A stretch of DNA of 24,641 nucleotides from an uncultured Cocleimonas sp. (GTDB taxonomy: Bacteria; Pseudomonadota; Gammaproteobacteria; Thiotrichales; Thiotrichaceae): the NCBI GenBank assembly GCA_937974135.1, contig CALJIH010000139.1:1-24641 (forward strand). The letters run 5' to 3'. Numbering within the stretch: the stretch's first letter is position 1; the number at the start of each line of letters is the position of its first letter. The translations under genes were made by a program, and so were the position numbers. Below are positions 22,056 through 24,641 of the stretch, one piece after another. The notes beneath the pieces are model-generated. The model did not search any database and was not told where the DNA came from. It worked only from the letters and a program-made list of their open reading frames with translations.

Positions 22056-23378
22056 ATGGCTGTTACATACATTAAAAAAGCGGAAATGAACGCAACTACT
22101 TTAGAAGATGATACCCGCGACATCGTTTCAAAAATGCTAAAAGAAATCGAAGCTGGCGGTGAAGACCGTTGCATAGAATATGCAAAACAACTAGACGGTT
22201 ATGAAGGTAATATCGTTGTTACTGAAGAGGAAATCGCAGCTGCAGGAGAACGTCTATCGCAGCAAGTGAAAGATGACATTAAGTTCGCTTATGATCGGGT
22301 TTATGGTTTTGCGGTAAAACAACGTGAAGCGCTTATCGACTTTGAAACAGAATTATCTCCAGGTTTATGGGCGGGACAACGCCAAATTCCTATGCAAGCA
22401 GCAGGATGTTATGTGCCAGGCGGACGTTATGCACACGTTGCATCGGCGATTATGTCGGTAGGTACCGCAAAAGCTGCGGGTGTTGATCACGTTATTGCTT
22501 GTTCACCGCCGAAGCCAGGTCATGGTGTTAACGATGCTATTTTATATACCGCTAATTATTGTGGTGCTGATACGGTTCTAGCACTCGGTGGTGTTCAAGG
22601 TATCGCGGCAATGGCCTTTGGTTTATTTACGGGTAAGCCAGCCGATATCCTTGTAGGTCCTGGTAATCGTTTTGTGGCAGAGGCAAAACGTATGCTTTAT
22701 GGCAGAGTAGGTATCGATCTATTCGCTGGCCCTACTGAAATTGCAATCATTGCTGATCACACCGCTGATCCTGTGATTGTATGTTCTGATCTTGCAGGAC
22801 AAGCAGAGCATGGTTTTGATTCTCCAGCGTGGTTATTCACAACTGATAAAAACCTAGCGGATAAAGTCATAGAGATGATGCCAGGGGTTATCGAGAAGTT
22901 ACCAGAGACTGCACGTAATGCAGCATCAGCAGCATGGAGAGACTACGGCGAAGTAATCCTTTGTGACACAGACGAAGAAATGGCTGTTATAAGTGATCAA
23001 TACGCGGCAGAGCATTTAGAAGTACAAACAGAAAATCTTGATTGGTGGGTACAGCGTTTACGTAACTATGGATCATTATTCGTAGGTGAAGAAACGACGG
23101 TGACTTATGGTGATAAGTGTTCTGGTACGAATCATATATTACCAACGAAGGGTGCGGGTCGTTATACCGGTGGATTATCTGCAAGTAAGTTCGTTAAAAC
23201 TGTAACAACACAACGTATGACACGTGAGGCAAATCGTGAAGTAGGTGCTGCAGCAGCGCGTATTTCTCGCTTGGAAGGTATGGAAGGTCATGCGCGTTCG
23301 GGGGATGATCGTTTAGCAAAATACTTCCCTGATGAAGAGTTTTTATTAGAAATTCCAGGGCACGGTGTTGAGGGTTAA
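22056..23378 (+). CDS. hpsN: Sulfopropanediol (DHPS) 3-dehydrogenase, HisD-like
   Basis: 440 aa member of the histidinol dehydrogenase superfamily. Zinc and catalytic residues align with HisD: Gln249 and His252 (GQAEHGFDS), Glu319-His320 (AAEHLE), Asp353 (YGDKCSGTNHILPT), His412 (GHARS). The substrate-side sequence (GRYAHVASAIMSVGTAKAAGV, ALGGVQGIAAMAFGLFTGKPAD) matches my memory of HpsN rather than HisD, and there are no his genes nearby. HpsN oxidises (R)-2,3-dihydroxypropane-1-sulfonate to (R)-sulfolactate with NAD+. The frame extends to a GTG at 21948, but GGAG eight nt before ATG 22056 and the family N-terminus AVTYIKKAE fix the start. First gene of the hps unit. Confidence 0.9.
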   Translation: MAVTYIKKAEMNATTLEDDTRDIVSKMLKEIEAGGEDRCIEYAKQLDGYEGNIVVTEEEIAAAGERLSQQVKDDIKFAYDRVYGFAVKQREALIDFETELSPGLWAGQRQIPMQAAGCYVPGGRYAHVASAIMSVGTAKAAGVDHVIACSPPKPGHGVNDAILYTANYCGADTVLALGGVQGIAAMAFGLFTGKPADILVGPGNRFVAEAKRMLYGRVGIDLFAGPTEIAIIADHTADPVIVCSDLAGQAEHGFDSPAWLFTTDKNLADKVIEMMPGVIEKLPETARNAASAAWRDYGEVILCDTDEEMAVISDQYAAEHLEVQTENLDWWVQRLRNYGSLFVGEETTVTYGDKCSGTNHILPTKGAGRYTGGLSASKFVKTVTTQRMTREANREVGAAAARISRLEGMEGHARSGDDRLAKYFPDEEFLLEIPGHGVEG

Positions 23379-23381
23379 ACC

Positions 23382-24137
23382 TTGATACTTGATCTTAATG
23401 GAAAAGTAGCACTCATTACGGGTGCTACTTCTGGAATTGGTGCACAGCAAGCTCGAGCCTTATCTAACGCTGGGGCTTCTGTCGTTTTGGTCGGCCGCAG
23501 AGAAGAAAACTTAAAAACATTAGCGCAAGAGATTCGTGAAAAAGGTGGTGAAGCAGATTATTTAGCCGCTGATTTATCTGATGAAAAACAATGGGATATT
23601 GTTGTCGATGCAAGTCTAAGCTTCTTCGGTAGAGTTGATATTTTGTGTAATACCGCAGGCGTTAATTTGCGTCAACATGCTGATGATGTGACTTCTGAAA
23701 GCTGGGATTTGACGCAAACCTTAAATTTGAAAGTACCCTTTATTTTGGCACAAAAACTCATTCCCAATATGCGTGAAAGAGGTTGGGGTAAAATTATCAA
23801 TGTTGCTTCATTACAATCAGAAAGAGCCTTTGCTAATGGCATTGCCTATGGTGCGTCAAAAGGTGGAATTACTCAGTTGACTCGTGCGATGGCAGAAGCG
23901 TGGTCAAAAGACGGAATTAGTTGTAATGCCATTGCTCCAGGCTTTTTCCCAACAGAATTAACCGCTCCTGTATTTGAGAATGATGAGATGTCATCTAAAT
24001 TTGCCAATCAAACAGCGATTGGCAGGAATGGTGAGTTGAGTGATTTGGATGGAATATGTGTATTCTTATCAAGTCACGCATCGGATTATATCACCGGCCA
24101 AACTATCTATATTGATGGCGGCTTTACTGCTAAATAG
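23382..24137 (+). CDS. hpsO: SDR-family DHPS 2-dehydrogenase-like protein
   Basis: 251 aa classical short-chain dehydrogenase. Cofactor motif TGATSGIG at 13-20, NTAG near 90-93, catalytic Ser143, Tyr156, Lys160 (Y..SK), C-terminal ITGQTIYIDGGF. The TTG start lies 3 bp after the hpsN stop, with GAGGG inside the last hpsN codons as ribosome site, so the two are coupled. In Cupriavidus pinatubonensis hpsO and hpsP encode dehydrogenases thought to interconvert the DHPS enantiomers by way of the 2-keto form, so that HpsN can use both. That role is taken from position plus family; the sequence alone gives only SDR. Confidence 0.82.
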   Translation: MILDLNGKVALITGATSGIGAQQARALSNAGASVVLVGRREENLKTLAQEIREKGGEADYLAADLSDEKQWDIVVDASLSFFGRVDILCNTAGVNLRQHADDVTSESWDLTQTLNLKVPFILAQKLIPNMRERGWGKIINVASLQSERAFANGIAYGASKGGITQLTRAMAEAWSKDGISCNAIAPGFFPTELTAPVFENDEMSSKFANQTAIGRNGELSDLDGICVFLSSHASDYITGQTIYIDGGFTAK

Positions 24138-24178
24138 TTTGCTACAATAGATAAAAATAAACATCCCTAAAAGTGCTT

Positions 24179-24212
24179 AAAAGTAGGGGGGTGTACTTCG
24201 ATAGACTCAATA
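24179..24212 (+). repeat. Dispersed G-run motif, copy 10 (type B)
   Basis: AAAAGTAGGGGGGTGTA followed by CTTCGATAGACTCAATA, the type B right arm with two changes. It starts 41 bp after the hpsO stop; its right arm supplies the left stem of the following terminator hairpin. An extra AAAAGTG lies just to the left, as at copy 3. Confidence 0.85.
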
Positions 24213-24222
24213 TGAGTCTTTC
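24203..24222 (+). terminator. Hairpin terminator or attenuator between hpsO and hpsP
   Basis: AGACTC (24203-24208) and GAGTCT (24214-24219) form a perfect 6-bp stem with loop AATAT, followed by only a short T-rich stretch (TTTCT). A modest intrinsic terminator; partial read-through into hpsP is likely. Confidence 0.55.
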
Positions 24223-24246
24223 TAACCTAAAAAAATAGAGGTTTCC

Positions 24247-24641
24247 ATGAAAGCACTCGTATATACCGATACTAAAGAAATGACTTATCGCGATGAGCCA
24301 TTACCCAATCAACGTGACGGCGATGTGATCATGGAAGTACAAGCCGCTGCTATTTGTGGTTCAGATATGCATGCTTATCATGGGCATGATGAACGTCGTG
24401 TTCCACCCTTGATTTTAGGCCATGAAGTCTGCGGTACTGTATTAGACGGAAAACATGCCGGTAAGCGTATGGTAATAAATCCATTAATGACCTGTGGCAG
24501 CTGTTTAGATTGTTTATCGGGTCGCAGTAATTTATGTGTTGATCGCGAATTAATCGGTATGTATTTACAGGGAGCATTCGCCGAGCAAGTAGCGATTGAA
24601 GAACGCAATCTGTTAGAAATTCCTGAAGATATGAATCCCAT
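24247..24641 (+). CDS. hpsP: Zinc-dependent alcohol dehydrogenase, N-terminal part (3' end outside window)
   Basis: 131 codons visible of a medium-chain dehydrogenase. Catalytic-zinc residues Cys37 (ICGSDMHAYHGHDERRVPP) and His59-Glu60 (LGHE) are present, as is the structural zinc site Cys83-x2-Cys86-x2-Cys89-x7-Cys97. AGAGG stands about 5 nt before the ATG. Next to hpsN and hpsO it is most likely HpsP, the second DHPS 2-dehydrogenase. The assignment leans on position, since this family (threonine/sorbitol dehydrogenase-like) has many substrates. The NAD-binding domain lies beyond the window. Confidence 0.75.
   Translation, partial: MKALVYTDTKEMTYRDEPLPNQRDGDVIMEVQAAAICGSDMHAYHGHDERRVPPLILGHEVCGTVLDGKHAGKRMVINPLMTCGSCLDCLSGRSNLCVDRELIGMYLQGAFAEQVAIEERNLLEIPEDMNP

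Noticed and set aside
22056..23378. hpsN as histidinol dehydrogenase (hisD)
   Set aside because: The zinc-site residues are shared, but the remaining sequence fits HpsN better, no other his genes are near, and SDR plus MDR dehydrogenase genes follow in the hps order.
387..24212. The regular motif copies as a CRISPR array
   Set aside because: Spacing ranges from tens of bases to over 5 kb with genes between, orientation varies, and no cas gene is present.
387..24212. The G runs as intramolecular G-quadruplexes
   Set aside because: Each copy has a single run of G; four nearby runs are needed. Only an intermolecular structure would be possible.

Overview
The window reads as chromosome of an AT-rich (about 40% G+C by eye), probably marine gammaproteobacterium. 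The evidence is an E. coli-like gene order for the rpoN cluster (rpoN, hpf, ptsN, rapZ), the cax/yrbG-kdsD-kdsC-lptC-lptA-lptB lipopolysaccharide-export operon, an rnfABCDGE operon, a cydAB-type quinol oxidase, a secreted GH16 glucanase-like enzyme, and a gene set for degrading 2,3-dihydroxypropane-1-sulfonate (DHPS), a compound made by phytoplankton. I found no rRNA, tRNA, CRISPR array, transposase or phage gene. I cannot name the genus.

Layout. 2-322: 3' end of pyrF (+). 416-3812 (-): rpoN, hpf, ptsN and rapZ, transcribed right to left. 4143-8601 (-): cax, kdsD, kdsC, lptC, lptA and lptB, covering an early Kdo-supply step and the cytoplasmic/periplasmic part of the LPS export bridge. 8859-9915 (+): an adenylate kinase of the zinc-binding Desulfovibrio type, a clear intrinsic terminator, then a small unknown gene. 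10034-12965 (-): a GbsR/MarR-like regulator with cydA and cydB, preceded by striking inverted repeats. 13229-14086 (+): exported GH16 hydrolase. 14175-19579 (-): rnfA to rnfE, tightly overlapped. 19805-21759 (-): an IclR and a LacI-family regulator. 22056-24641 (+): hpsN, hpsO and the start of hpsP, behind a near-consensus promoter with a perfect 16-bp LacI-type operator on its -10 region.

The most unusual signal is not a gene. A strictly intergenic motif with core AAAAGTAGGGGGGTGTC occurs eleven times, six of them exact over 17 bp, and lies at ten of the eleven transcription-unit boundaries I can draw. It is never inside a coding sequence or inside an operon. Eight copies end in a T tract (type A) and all eight point the same way on the + strand. 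Three copies (type B) replace the T tract with a second sequence close to TTCGACAGGCTCAATA. Two copies face each other at 9936-10011 and could form a long hairpin between convergent genes. I do not recognise this family. REP-like repeat, termination or Rho-loading element, DNA-uptake signal and replication-polarity element are all open.

Other points: a PtsN that seems to lack the usual phospho-histidine, with no npr gene beside rapZ; a Desulfovibrio-type adenylate kinase; two overlapping inverted repeats upstream of the cyd regulator; and a structured hpsN leader. Gene identities are from recognition of motifs and gene order, not from a search.
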